This document shows, piece after piece, positions 26,251 through 36,092 of a stretch of DNA of 47,627 nt (the stretch's first letter is position 1; the number at the start of each line of letters is the position of its first letter). Source of the stretch: Hyphomicrobiales bacterium (GTDB lineage Bacteria; Pseudomonadota; Alphaproteobacteria; Rhizobiales; Aestuariivirgaceae); contig JANXRO010000205.1 in NCBI GenBank assembly GCA_025356765.1, positions 1 through 47,627 of the forward strand. The letters run 5' to 3'. The notes below the pieces were generated by a model, which saw nothing but the letters and a program-made list of their open reading frames with translations, was not told the DNA's origin and did no database searches. The position numbers and the translations under genes were made by a program.

Positions 26251-28674
26251 TTAGCCCGCAGGCACTTTCCAAATATCACGCGCATATTCACGTATCGTAC
26301 GGTCTGATGAGAACCAGCCCATGTGAACGCTATTCTGAATCGCTTGATGCGTCCAGTCCCTTTGCGTAGCCCACAACGCATCAACCTTGCGCTGCGTTGC
26401 AGCATAGCTGTCAAAGTCAGAACCGACCATGAACCAATCACCGTTGTAAATTGAATCTACAATCGGACGATAAAGATTAACGTCACCATCGCTGAATTCA
26501 CCCAATGATAAAGCCTGCAAAACGGCTTTTAGTTTTGTGGAACTATCAACAATTGCACGGCCATCAATGCCCTTGGCGCGGCGTGCCTCAACTTCATCTG
26601 CTGTTAAACCAAAAATGAATATGTTGTCGGCACCCACGTGTTCGCGCATTTCAACATTGGCACCATCCAATGTTCCAATCGTCAGCGCACCATTCAACGC
26701 GAACTTCATATTGCCTGTGCCAGAAGCTTCCATGCCCGCAGTTGAAATTTGTTCAGAAAGATCAGTGGCAGGCACAATCACCTCAGCCAAGCTGACGTTA
26801 TAGTTTGCCATGAAAACAACTTTCAATGCGCCTTTTATGCTGGCGTCGTTGTTCACCACGTTGGCCACATCGTTGATCAATTTAATAATCAGTTTTGCCT
26901 GGAAGTAAGATGCCGCAGCTTTACCCGCAAATATTTTAACTCGCGGCGCAAATTTCGTGCCGGGATTTGCTTTCATAATTTGATAAAGCGAAATCGTTTC
27001 CAAAATATTCAAAAGCTGGCGTTTATATTCATGCAACCGCTTCACTTGCACGTCGAACATGGCGGTTGGATCAACATCAATATCGTTGGTTTTTTTAATC
27101 AGTGCAGCGAGTGTTTTTTTATTATTCAACTTGATGTCAGCAAACTTTTTCATAAAAGCGGCCTCGCCCGATTTGGGGCCAGCCCGTGACAGCAGTTCAG
27201 CATTATCAAGAGACTCTGGCCCTGCTGCTTGCGTTAACAGTTTTGAAAGTTCGGGATTAACGCCGCGCAACCAGCGACGTGGCGTAATGCCGTTGGTTTT
27301 GTTGTTGATGCGGTTTGGATAAAGTGCGTGCAAATCTTTAAACACGTTTTTCTTCATCAGTTCGGTATGCAAAGCTGAAACCCCGTTCACGCTGTGTGAA
27401 CCCGCAAATGCCAATTGTGCCATGCGTACACGTTTTGCGCCGTGTTCATCGATCAATGAAACTGAAGCCACATATTCGGGGGTCGAACCCATCATGTTGC
27501 GGGCACGAACAATCATCTGATCATTGATGGCATAAATGATTTGCAAGTGACGCGGCAACATGCGTTCGAATAATTGCAACGGCCAACTTTCCAAAGCTTC
27601 AGAAAGCAGCGTATGGTTTGTATAGCTCATTACACCTTGGGTAATTTCCCAAGCTTTGCTCCATGCCACTTTATGATCATCCACCAAAAGGCGCATCAAT
27701 TCGGCAATGGCAATGGCAGGATGTGAATCATTAATTTGAACCGCAGCTTTTTCTGTCAGGTTCAATACATCTGGATATTGCTGCAAATGGCGTCGGATGA
27801 TGTCTTGCAATGATGCTGACGAGAAGAAATATTCTTGGCGCAAACGCAGTTCTTGGCCCGCGGGTGTTGAGTCCGATGGATAAAGCACGCGCGTAATAGT
27901 TTCGGCGCGGGTTTGCCCTGAAAGGGCGCCAGCAAAATCGCCGCGATTAAATTGTTCGAGTTGCAAAGGATCAACCGGGCGTGCCGACCACAGGCGCAGC
28001 GTATTCACACGCTTGGCGCGCCAGCCCACCATGGGAACATCAAAGGCCGTTGCCAGCATCACTTCATCAGGCTGCCACTTTCCATGGGGCATTCCATCTG
28101 CATCTTTTTCGGCGGTGGCCACGCCGCCGAACTGAATTTTATAGGCGGCTTCACGTCTGGCAAATTCCCATGGGTTGCCGTTCACCAACCAATCTTCTGG
28201 CGCTTCAACCTGCCAACCGTCTTTAATAAGCTGGCGGAACAAGCCGTTGTTATATCGAATGCCATAGCCATAAGCAGGAATGTTCAAGCTGGCCATGCTT
28301 TCCATGAAACATGCGGCCAAGCGACCAAGGCCGCCATTGCCCAAAGCTGCGTCAGGCTCCAGCATTTCAGCGAGATTAAGATCAACACCAAGGTTTTTAA
28401 GCGCAGCCTCATAGTTTTGGGTGATGTCGAGGTTGCTCAACGCATCGCGCAGCAATCGACCGATCAAAAATTCGAGTGAAAGATAATAGACGCGCTTGGC
28501 TTGGGCCTTATAGGCTTCTCGTGTTGACTCCATCCAGCGATCAATAATCTGGTCGCGTAATGTTAAAATAACTGCATTCAACCAATCATGGGGCTTAGCT
28601 GCCGGTTGGTCTTTGCCGATGGAATATTTTAGCTTTGCAACGATATCAGTTTGAAGTTTTTCGATTGTGTTCAT
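26251..28674 (-). CDS. glgP: Glycogen phosphorylase
   Basis: An 807-residue GT35 enzyme that releases glucose 1-phosphate from glycogen ends, using pyridoxal phosphate bound to the Lys in ASGTGNMKFALNGA. Other family segments are DAALGNGGLGRLAACFMES, INDSHPAIAIAELMRLL, KTNGITPRRWL and VKRLHEYKRQLLN. It is the first gene of the minus-strand glgP-glgB-glgC-glgA-pgm-glgX operon, so its upstream region (28675-28808) should hold the operon promoter, although no clear -35/-10 pair stands out there. Confidence 0.95.
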   Translation of the reverse strand: MNTIEKLQTDIVAKLKYSIGKDQPAAKPHDWLNAVILTLRDQIIDRWMESTREAYKAQAKRVYYLSLEFLIGRLLRDALSNLDITQNYEAALKNLGVDLNLAEMLEPDAALGNGGLGRLAACFMESMASLNIPAYGYGIRYNNGLFRQLIKDGWQVEAPEDWLVNGNPWEFARREAAYKIQFGGVATAEKDADGMPHGKWQPDEVMLATAFDVPMVGWRAKRVNTLRLWSARPVDPLQLEQFNRGDFAGALSGQTRAETITRVLYPSDSTPAGQELRLRQEYFFSSASLQDIIRRHLQQYPDVLNLTEKAAVQINDSHPAIAIAELMRLLVDDHKVAWSKAWEITQGVMSYTNHTLLSEALESWPLQLFERMLPRHLQIIYAINDQMIVRARNMMGSTPEYVASVSLIDEHGAKRVRMAQLAFAGSHSVNGVSALHTELMKKNVFKDLHALYPNRINNKTNGITPRRWLRGVNPELSKLLTQAAGPESLDNAELLSRAGPKSGEAAFMKKFADIKLNNKKTLAALIKKTNDIDVDPTAMFDVQVKRLHEYKRQLLNILETISLYQIMKANPGTKFAPRVKIFAGKAAASYFQAKLIIKLINDVANVVNNDASIKGALKVVFMANYNVSLAEVIVPATDLSEQISTAGMEASGTGNMKFALNGALTIGTLDGANVEMREHVGADNIFIFGLTADEVEARRAKGIDGRAIVDSSTKLKAVLQALSLGEFSDGDVNLYRPIVDSIYNGDWFMVGSDFDSYAATQRKVDALWATQRDWTHQAIQNSVHMGWFSSDRTIREYARDIWKVPAG

Positions 28675-28808
28675 GCGTGAAAGAAGCCTGCCGATTTGCG
28701 CTATTGCGAGATTGAATTATCAAGTGAAAGATTCGCCAGCGTAAATCAAGTGGTAATCCACCCTCTAAAAAGCTTGGCCAGATGTGCCTAAAATTAGTGC
28801 ATTTCGTA

Positions 28809-29735
28809 TCAGTCGTTCATGCCCCGCTGAAGCGCCTTGATGCGTTGGGCCAAAGAAATAACATTCGCCATGGCTCCTGATTTCTTGGGCGCATGCGCTG
28901 GGCCAGGCACTACTTTGTCTGCGCCAGTGCTGTTGGCCAGCATTGCATCAAGTTCTTCTAATTCACGCTGAATGGCTTTTGCGCTTGCTTCGGTTTCATC
29001 GAATTGATTTTGCAAATTCGCATGAAGTGTTTCGGTTTCCAACGCCACCGAAGTTTCTGGTGGTGGAGCAATTTTCTGTTCTGTTTGCCTTGTCATATCT
29101 GCAGAAATTGATGTGAGTTCAGCCACGCGTTGCATCAAACGATTTTCCGGGGTTGGTGCAACCACAACCGAAGTTGGTTGTTTCAAATTTAATGCGGTGC
29201 GCAATTCTTCATTTAAATTGCCAACCAGCGCATTTTTATCACGCAGATTAATGCTGAGTTGCCGGAAAGAGTCTTGAAGTTTGGTCAATTCGGTTTCCTT
29301 GCGGCCCGCCTCTGCCATCAAGTTTTCGATGGTCTGATTTGAAGCCAACAAATCTGATTGATAGACTTCGAGTTGATTTTTCACGCTCGATAATTCATCT
29401 TCTCGCTGTTTCAAGGCATCATCTTTGCCTTCCAAGTCTTGCAGTAAAGATTGAACGCGATTGCGGTTGCGCGACACTTCGGCCATTTGCTCTGTCATCC
29501 GCGCTTTTATGTCGTCTAATCGAAGTTCAAGCTTCCTTGCCATTACGGCATGTTCAGCACGTAACCGGTCACGATCAGCCTGCAGTTCCAGCATGGCAAC
29601 GGGTACTTGCTTTGCGCTCCGCCTTGCGCCCGCACGGGCGGCAACGTTCCAGAAAACACGCCCGAACAAAAGAAAAAATACAAAGGTTAGGGCTGAACCC
29701 AGCGCTAAAACCATAAGGGTCTCGATTTGAGACAT
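28809..29735 (-). CDS. Membrane-anchored coiled-coil protein of unknown function
   Basis: A 308-residue protein from ATG 29735, which has an AGGTGG ribosome site five bases upstream. The frame is open a little further, to 29771, without such a site. Residues 6-30 form one membrane helix (TLMVLALGSALTFVFFLLFG). Residues about 45-170 are a long heptad-rich coiled coil, and the last 130 residues are mostly polar and probably extended, with a short conserved-looking C-terminus (ANVISLAQRIKALQRGM). The layout is like that of envelope or cytoskeletal scaffolding proteins. I do not recognise a named family. It stands between glgP and eipA on the same strand. Confidence 0.65.
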   Translation of the reverse strand: MSQIETLMVLALGSALTFVFFLLFGRVFWNVAARAGARRSAKQVPVAMLELQADRDRLRAEHAVMARKLELRLDDIKARMTEQMAEVSRNRNRVQSLLQDLEGKDDALKQREDELSSVKNQLEVYQSDLLASNQTIENLMAEAGRKETELTKLQDSFRQLSINLRDKNALVGNLNEELRTALNLKQPTSVVVAPTPENRLMQRVAELTSISADMTRQTEQKIAPPPETSVALETETLHANLQNQFDETEASAKAIQRELEELDAMLANSTGADKVVPGPAHAPKKSGAMANVISLAQRIKALQRGMND

Positions 29736-29903
29736 TACACCACCTACATTTGTCCACGCACGTTCTTGCAACTTCGCAAAGCAAGAAGTGTTCCAGACTG
29801 GTGTTGTTAACCTATTTCAACGCGGTTTGCGATGGCGGATGGGCATTTTTTGAAATTAATTTATGCCCATCGCACAGGAGATATCGTTCAGGCAATATCT
29901 CGG

Positions 29904-30503
29904 TCAGAACGGATTCCAAGTATTGCGCGGCGTATATTTCAAATACCCAATATTTGCGCCAAGCCTTGCGCCAACCCCGGTGCGGATGGGTGCTAAGGTA
30001 ATATCGTCTTTACGTTGAAAATTCACGCCCAAACCGCCCACAAGGTAGGCAGAACCTTCAACGCCGCCAAAGCGCGTATAAAGATCTTCTGGCGATTGTG
30101 AATTATAGACCAGCGTTAAAGTGCGTGAGCCATTGCCGCCAAAATCAAAGCCAACTGATGGGCCTTGCCAGAAAATGTGCTTTTTGACACCGTTCTTATA
30201 ATAGATGGTGCCTTCACCATAGCGCAGGCCGCCTATAAATGCGCCAGAACCCTCTTCGCCCACGATGTAGGCCGTTGGCTGACCCTGTGATTGAAAGACA
30301 TATTCAACGGCTTCTGCAATGCCGCGCGATGTTTTGCCAAAGAATTGGTGGCCTTGGGCAATAATTTCATCGGGCGTATAGGTGTTTGAAGACTGTGGTG
30401 CCTTTGAAATAGAACCCGGATAAATCGTTTTCGCCATTGCCGGAACTGCGCCAGCACTTAAAGCCAACACCAATGCAATTTTTGAAATTGTTTTAAAAAT
30501 CAT
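29904..30503 (-). CDS. eipA: Periplasmic envelope-integrity protein, DUF1134 (EipA family)
   Basis: A 199-residue protein. ATG 30503 is supported by GAGGT seven bases upstream and by the signal peptide that follows (MIFKTISKIALVLALSAGAV, cleaved near AMA|KT). The mature part has the DUF1134 landmarks: RGIAEAVEYVF, AYIVGEEGSGAFIGGLRYGEG, GPSVGFDFGGNGSRTLTLVYN and GVEGSAYLVGGLGVNFQ. In Brucella abortus the family member EipA is a periplasmic beta-barrel needed for envelope stress resistance and is activated by CtrA. Here the upstream 124 bases hold only a TTAACCAA half-site on the minus strand, not a full CtrA box. Confidence 0.88.
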   Translation of the reverse strand: MIFKTISKIALVLALSAGAVPAMAKTIYPGSISKAPQSSNTYTPDEIIAQGHQFFGKTSRGIAEAVEYVFQSQGQPTAYIVGEEGSGAFIGGLRYGEGTIYYKNGVKKHIFWQGPSVGFDFGGNGSRTLTLVYNSQSPEDLYTRFGGVEGSAYLVGGLGVNFQRKDDITLAPIRTGVGARLGANIGYLKYTPRNTWNPF

Positions 30504-30627
30504 AGATTTTACCTCATTCACAAGCCCCGAAATATAAACGCCGAATAGGGCGCCAACAGGGCAAAAATCCGTCCGAGACGTGGTTTTGTCATGGATGGCT
30601 TTCAACTTGGTTAATGGATTACAAATA

Positions 30628-31407
30628 TTAGGACTTGCCGCGTGCAATGAAAGCGCCGTTGGCGAAGGAATGATCGACTTTGCCATATAAAAACGCATCG
30701 TCTGTGGGTTGCGTTACGCTGCCGCCAGCGGCGCAAAGAACGGCATGGCCAGCGGCTGTGTCCCATTCCATTGTGCGACCAAAACGTGGATAAAGATCGG
30801 CCATGCCCGACGCGATGCGGCAGAATTTGAGCGACGATCCGGCGTTTATCAATTTTTCAACTTTTGTTTGAGCGATAAAGTTTTCGGTGTCTTTGTCTAA
30901 ATGCGAACGGCTTGCCAAAACTGTGGCACCTGTTGTGGGCAGGGCGCGCGCTGATATCTCAGTGAACGATGCGGCGTTGAAAGGCTGATCAACAAGAAGG
31001 TTTGTCTGAAACGCACCCACGCCAATTTGACCAATATAAAGTTCACCCAAAGCTGGGGCATAAACCACACCCATGATGGGATGGCATTTTTCGATCAATC
31101 CAATATTCACGGTGAATTCGCCATTGCGTGAGATAAATTCTTTGGTGCCGTCTAGTGGGTCCACCAGATAAAAAGCGTCGCCGATTTTAGTTTGTTTGCC
31201 CGCTGCCATTTGTTCTTCAGCGACTACGGGCAATGCATTGCCCAGCCGTTTCAATATAATTGCTTCAGCAACTTCGTCTGCGGCGGTGACAGGAGACTGA
31301 TCGGATTTCAATTCAGATTTAAAATCCGAGTTGTAAATTTCCATAATCGCTTTGCCTGCATCATGGGCAATTTGGGCGAGATTCAAAAGCTGTGCTGAGG
31401 GAGTCAT
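30628..31407 (-). CDS. cysQ: 3'(2'),5'-bisphosphate nucleotidase CysQ
   Basis: A 259-residue member of the inositol-monophosphatase superfamily that degrades PAP (adenosine 3',5'-bisphosphate), the product of PAPS-dependent sulfate transfer, to AMP. The Li-sensitive metal-site motifs are visible: VVAEEQ, LVDPLDGTKEF and MEWDTAAGHAVL, the last being the family WDxAAG motif. ATG 31407 is preferred because a GAGAG lies a few bases upstream; ATGs at 31419 and 31422 are alternatives. It is divergent from chpT. PAP removal would support any PAPS-using sulfotransferase, such as the candidate at 39732. Confidence 0.9.
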   Translation of the reverse strand: MTPSAQLLNLAQIAHDAGKAIMEIYNSDFKSELKSDQSPVTAADEVAEAIILKRLGNALPVVAEEQMAAGKQTKIGDAFYLVDPLDGTKEFISRNGEFTVNIGLIEKCHPIMGVVYAPALGELYIGQIGVGAFQTNLLVDQPFNAASFTEISARALPTTGATVLASRSHLDKDTENFIAQTKVEKLINAGSSLKFCRIASGMADLYPRFGRTMEWDTAAGHAVLCAAGGSVTQPTDDAFLYGKVDHSFANGAFIARGKS

Positions 31408-31505
31408 AGACACTCTCATCATCGCAAAGCTGTGTTTCGTCAATCAGGAAAACTTTTGCGAAGTTTGTTATAGAGAAGTTACACGAATCACTTTTGGGGC
31501 TTGCC

Positions 31506-32162
31506 ATGACCGGACATTTGCGACTTTCTGACCTTGATCTTGCGGCCTTGCTGTGTTCGCGCGTTTGCCATGATGTCATTTCACCTGTTGGTGCCATTGC
31601 CAATGGATTGGAGTTGATGGACGATCCTGAAACGGATGCAGAAATGAAAGCTACGGCTTTTGATATGATTAAATCTTCAGCCAAAACAGCAACAGCAAAA
31701 TTGAAATTTTGTCGCATTGCCTTTGGTGCTGCGGGGTCTGCTGGCTCTTTGATTGATATGACAGAGGCAGGTGAAGTTGCGCGCGGTTTTGTGGGTGAAG
31801 AAAAAGTGAAGTTGGAATGGCTGGCACCACGTGAAAACCGCCCAAAGCAAGAAGTGAAGCTTCTTTTGAATATGTTGTTGTTGGCAATTGCGGGTATCCC
31901 GCGCGGTGGCGTGGTGACAGTTGCCGTTGAGGGGCGGAATTTTTCTGTGAAGGCAACAGGTGAACGCGCTAAAATTAACGAAGGCTTGGCTTCTGCATTG
32001 GCTGGCACAGCTGACCAAGCATCGTTTGATGCGCGCTTAATCCAACCCTATTATGCGCGTGTTTTGGCGCAGGCAGCCGGATTGAACATCGCCATGGTAA
32101 TGGAAACTGCCGATACAGTTGCCGTTACTGCTGTGCCACTTGAAGAAACAGCAGCGGCTTAA
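31506..32162 (+). CDS. chpT: Histidine phosphotransferase ChpT
   Basis: A 218-residue protein that passes phosphate from the hybrid kinase CckA to CtrA and CpdR. The phosphorylated His is in SRVCHDVISPVGAIANGLELM, the family signature. The dimerisation helices are followed by a degenerate ATPase-like domain without nucleotide motifs, as in Caulobacter and Brucella ChpT. ATG 31506 is chosen over a TTG at 31494. A GAATC (GANTC) site at 31485-31489 lies in its short upstream region. The target ctrA is 6 kb away in this window; cckA is not seen. Confidence 0.92.
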   Translation: MTGHLRLSDLDLAALLCSRVCHDVISPVGAIANGLELMDDPETDAEMKATAFDMIKSSAKTATAKLKFCRIAFGAAGSAGSLIDMTEAGEVARGFVGEEKVKLEWLAPRENRPKQEVKLLLNMLLLAIAGIPRGGVVTVAVEGRNFSVKATGERAKINEGLASALAGTADQASFDARLIQPYYARVLAQAAGLNIAMVMETADTVAVTAVPLEETAAA

Positions 32163-32307
32163 TTCAATTTTTACGCATTAAAAAAAGCTGTTCTTAACGA
32201 TCCGATCAAGCAGTGTGAATTTAATAAAATTTTACTACAACGCGTAAGCGGTTGTGCAGGGTTGTAAGGCTATCGGTTTCCCAACAAGAAAATAGGGAAG
32301 TCGTTAA

Positions 32308-35300
32308 ATGTCGATAATAAATGCGCCGGCCAATGGTGGAACCGTCTATGGATCGGTTGCCGCAGACCAGATTATTGGAAGTGCAAAGAATGATATTCTT
32401 TTTGGCCTTGCTGGCGATGATATAATCAATGGTGGCGACGGCGATGATGTGATTTCTGGCGGCAGTGGTGCTGACCATCTTGATGGTGGAACAGGGATAA
32501 ACACAGTAACGTTTGCAGATGCGACAGCTGGTGTAACTTTAGCATTTGCGAATACCGACGTTTATGGAATTGGCGGCCAATTTACAAATCACGCTACGGG
32601 CGGCATCGGAGGTGATGCTGCTGGTGACACATATACCAACTTCCAAATTTTTATCGGCACCAGTTTTGACGACCACGTCTATGGCGCAGACACGCCAATG
32701 ACGTATTATCTTGGCGCAGGCAATGATGTGTTTGATAACAGCTATTATTCAGTGACTGTTGACACGATTTACGCTGGCGCTGGCAATGATGTGGTTTGGA
32801 GTGGTGCTGGAAATGACTATCTGGACGGGGGCACTGGCAATGACCAACTTTTTGGCGAATTGGGTGATGACACTTTAGTCGGTGGCCAAGGTGCAGACAA
32901 TTTGGATGGTGGCGAAGGCATTGATACAGCCGATTATTCTGCTTCAAATGCCGCTGTAAATGTTAGTCTTTCCACGGGCCAAGGCCATGGCGGAGATGCT
33001 GAGGGTGATACTCTCGTTTCAATCGAAAACTTAACCGGATCAGCCTTCAACGACATTTTGACTGGCGATGCTGGCAACAACGTGATTGTTGGCGGCGCAG
33101 GCGATGATGTTATTTCCGGCGGTGCAGGTGCAGATAAGCTCGATGGCGGCGCTGGCGTTGATACAGTTACATTTGCCAATGCAAAAGCAGGCGTTACTTT
33201 GGCTTTCACTGCCATGGATGAACATGGCATTGGTGATGAATTTGCCAACCACGCCGCTGGCGGCATTGCAGGTGATGCGACTGGCGATACATATGCCAAT
33301 TTTGAGGTGTTCATCGGCTCTGCATTTGACGACAAGGTTGGCGGTGCAGCTACAGCGATGACTTATCATTTGGGTGCTGGCAACGATGTTTTCGACAATG
33401 TAGAAACGCAAAATGTTGTCGACACGGTTTATGGCGATGAAGGTAATGATACAATCTGGACAGGCGCTGGTAACGACTATCTGAACGGCGGCACAGGCGA
33501 TGACAAGCTGTTTGGTGAAAACGGCAATGACATATTGGTTGGCGGCCAAGGTGCTGATGCACTGAACGGCGGCGACGGTATCGACACCGCGGATTATTCC
33601 GCTTCGGCTGCGGGTGTAAATGTTAGCCTGCTAACAGGCCAAGGCCATGGTGGCGATGCTGAAGGCGACACATTGGTATTGATTGAAAACCTGACAGGTT
33701 CAAACTTTAACGATACTTTGATCGGCGATGCAGGCAACAATGTTCTTATTGCTGGTGCTGGCGATGACGTGCTTGTTGGCGGCGCTGGTGCCGATGTTCT
33801 TAACGGCGGCGATGGCATTGACACAGCTGATTATTCAACGTCTTCGGCTGCAGTGAATGTCAATCTGGAAACAGGCGTGGCCCACGGTGGTGATGCTGAA
33901 GGCGACACACTAATCAGCATTGAAAATCTTGTTGGTTCAAAATTTGATGACGTGTTGGTCGGCGATGCCAACGTGAATAAAATTTACGGCGGTGATGGCA
34001 ATGATACAATCACTGGCGGCCATAATGATGATTTCATGTATGGCGGAAATGGCAATGACACCTTCTTGGTGGAATGGTCTTATCATGGCGACACATATGA
34101 TGGTGGTGATGGCATTGACACGTTTAATGCCGATGTTCCTGTTCTCAACGGCTATAAGCAAGAAATTGATTTGGCCACGGGCACCAACAATTGGGAAGAC
34201 CATTTCATCAGCATTGAAAACCTGGTTGGCAGCGCCAACGACGACAAGTTCTGGGGCACAGATGGTGTTAACGTGTTCTGGGGCCGCAATGGCAATGATT
34301 TGCTTGATGGCCGCGGCGGCGACGATAAGCTTTACGGTGAAAGTGGTGATGATACGCTTTTAGGTGGAGCTGGCAACGATTTGTTGGATGGCGGCACAGG
34401 CAACGACATTCTGGTTGGCGGAATAGGCGCTGATATCTTGATCGGCGGTGCTGGCATTGACGTGGCAGATTATTCGACATCTTCGGCCGCGGTCAATGTG
34501 AACTTGAACACAGGCACAGGCTTCGGCGGCGATGCTGAGGGCGATACACTTTCGCAGATTGAAAATCTTATCGGTTCAAAATTCAATGACACTTTGACAG
34601 GCGATGCAGGCAACAACACGATTGATGGTGGTGCTGGCAATGATGTGATTGTGGGCAGTAAAGGCAACGATACGTTGATTGGTGGTGCTGGCAACGACAC
34701 TGTTGATTATTCAGCAAGCTCTGCTTGCATGACGGTTAATTTGGGGCTTGGAACTGCAACTGGTTGTGGTGGCAAGGCAGACACGCTGCAATCTATCGAA
34801 AATGTTGTGGGCTCAATTTATGCCGACTTTATCACTGGTGATGCAGCAGCAAATAATTTGTTCGGTGGCGCAGGCAACGACCATTTTTACGGATCTGGCG
34901 GTGGTGATCATTATGACGGTGGCGCTGGTTCAGATTGGATCGACTATCGTTCATCACTCGTTGCTGTAAACGTAAACCTTATGACGGGAATTGGCCAAGG
35001 TGGCCTGGCCCAGGGTGATACCTATACCAGCATCGAAAATATCAAAGGTTCGGCTGGCGATGATACGCTTATTGGCGATAACAATGCCAACGTGATTTAT
35101 GGTTATGCTGGCAAAGATCACATCGAAGGCGGCGGCGGCAATGATGTGATTTATTCTGGCGGTGGCGGCGACTATATTGATGGCGGGGCTGGCATTGACA
35201 CATTGAGCTATTCAGATTCTTGGAGCAAGGTTGTGGTCAACCTCACTACCGGCATTGGCCAAGGCGGAGCTGCGGCATTTGACACAATCTTGAATATTGA

Positions 35301-36090
35301 AAACTTGGTTGGTTCTAAATTTGATGACGTGTTGACAGGAGATGCTGGCAACAACACATTGAATGGTGGTGCTGGCAAAGACATATTGCACGGTGGTGCA
35401 GGCGCTGATTTGCTGATCGGTGGATCAGGTGCCGACGTGCTTGATGGTGGCGATGGTGTTGATACGGCAAGTTATTCCAACGCACACACAGGCGTTACTT
35501 TAAGCCTGCTGACGGGTGGAACCATAAATGCTGATGCCAGCCAAAATGGCATTCAACCTGTGGTCAGCACAATATGTTGCCCCGATGACTTGCTTGCAAA
35601 TGGCGATGGCGCAGCACCAGTTGATGGAAGCTATACAGCTGTCAACGGTGTAACTGATGCGACTGGAGATACCTACATTGGCATTGAGAACGTGCTGGGT
35701 TCAGCCTTCAATGACAAAATTACTGGCGATGCTGGCGACAACCGCTTAAACGGTGGTGCAGGCAATGACATTCTCAATGGCGGCGGCGGCAATGACATGT
35801 TGATCGGTGGCATTGGCAATGACTTGCTGACAGGCGGAGCAGGCGCTGACGTGTTTCAATTCAGCGCTGATTTTGGCAATGACACAATTACAGATTTTTG
35901 GTTTGGCCTTGGTCGCACTGATCGTGTGCAATTGATTGGCACAGATATTCATAGCTGGGCTGATGTTTTGTCTCATATCAACGATACTGCCAACGGTTTG
36001 GTATTAAGCGTTGATGCGGGGCATGACTCGATCACTTTTGCCGGCTTGCATCTTAACCAACTGGTTGCTGACGACTTCTTGTTTGCCTAA
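32308..36090 (+). CDS. Large RTX (haemolysin-type Ca-binding repeat) protein, type I secreted
   Basis: A 1260-residue protein built almost wholly of GGxGxDxLxG nonapeptide repeats, which fold as Ca-binding parallel beta-rolls outside the cell. There is no N-terminal signal peptide. The C-terminus (FQFSADFGNDTITDF... then DDFLFA) has the hydrophobic DxFLF-like end of type I secretion substrates. Between the roll blocks are eight or nine copies of a module like ADYS-S-VNV-L-TG-GGDAEGDTL-IENL-GS. No enzyme, adhesin-retention or lectin domain is recognised, so a surface-layer, matrix or adhesive role is possible but unproven. The cognate transporter genes are not in the window. It converges with the C93 peptidase gene, two bases apart. 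Confidence 0.9.
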   Translation: MSIINAPANGGTVYGSVAADQIIGSAKNDILFGLAGDDIINGGDGDDVISGGSGADHLDGGTGINTVTFADATAGVTLAFANTDVYGIGGQFTNHATGGIGGDAAGDTYTNFQIFIGTSFDDHVYGADTPMTYYLGAGNDVFDNSYYSVTVDTIYAGAGNDVVWSGAGNDYLDGGTGNDQLFGELGDDTLVGGQGADNLDGGEGIDTADYSASNAAVNVSLSTGQGHGGDAEGDTLVSIENLTGSAFNDILTGDAGNNVIVGGAGDDVISGGAGADKLDGGAGVDTVTFANAKAGVTLAFTAMDEHGIGDEFANHAAGGIAGDATGDTYANFEVFIGSAFDDKVGGAATAMTYHLGAGNDVFDNVETQNVVDTVYGDEGNDTIWTGAGNDYLNGGTGDDKLFGENGNDILVGGQGADALNGGDGIDTADYSASAAGVNVSLLTGQGHGGDAEGDTLVLIENLTGSNFNDTLIGDAGNNVLIAGAGDDVLVGGAGADVLNGGDGIDTADYSTSSAAVNVNLETGVAHGGDAEGDTLISIENLVGSKFDDVLVGDANVNKIYGGDGNDTITGGHNDDFMYGGNGNDTFLVEWSYHGDTYDGGDGIDTFNADVPVLNGYKQEIDLATGTNNWEDHFISIENLVGSANDDKFWGTDGVNVFWGRNGNDLLDGRGGDDKLYGESGDDTLLGGAGNDLLDGGTGNDILVGGIGADILIGGAGIDVADYSTSSAAVNVNLNTGTGFGGDAEGDTLSQIENLIGSKFNDTLTGDAGNNTIDGGAGNDVIVGSKGNDTLIGGAGNDTVDYSASSACMTVNLGLGTATGCGGKADTLQSIENVVGSIYADFITGDAAANNLFGGAGNDHFYGSGGGDHYDGGAGSDWIDYRSSLVAVNVNLMTGIGQGGLAQGDTYTSIENIKGSAGDDTLIGDNNANVIYGYAGKDHIEGGGGNDVIYSGGGGDYIDGGAGIDTLSYSDSWSKVVVNLTTGIGQGGAAAFDTILNIENLVGSKFDDVLTGDAGNNTLNGGAGKDILHGGAGADLLIGGSGADVLDGGDGVDTASYSNAHTGVTLSLLTGGTINADASQNGIQPVVSTICCPDDLLANGDGAAPVDGSYTAVNGVTDATGDTYIGIENVLGSAFNDKITGDAGDNRLNGGAGNDILNGGGGNDMLIGGIGNDLLTGGAGADVFQFSADFGNDTITDFWFGLGRTDRVQLIGTDIHSWADVLSHINDTANGLVLSVDAGHDSITFAGLHLNQLVADDFLFA
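32473..33792 (+). repeat. Two tandem copies of a ~660-bp (220-residue) unit in the RTX gene
   Basis: The unit beginning LDGGTGINTVTFADATAG at about 32473 is repeated from about 33133 as LDGGAGVDTVTFANAKAG. It runs through GDTYTNF/GDTYANF, LGAGNDVFDN, GAGNDYLDGGTGND and GQGHGGDAEGDTL. Protein identity is high, but the DNA has many silent changes, so the duplication is not recent. Confidence 0.85.
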
Positions 36091-36092
36091 TT

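Noticed and set aside
32651..34480. Several long open frames antisense to the RTX gene
   Set aside because: They arise from the repetitive GC-patterned codons of the RTX repeats, have low-complexity His/Arg/Pro-rich translations and no ribosome sites.
32473..35900. Repeats in the 32-36 kb region as a CRISPR array or satellite DNA
   Set aside because: They follow the reading frame, code for Ca-binding RTX nonapeptides and vary in sequence and spacing, so they are protein repeats.
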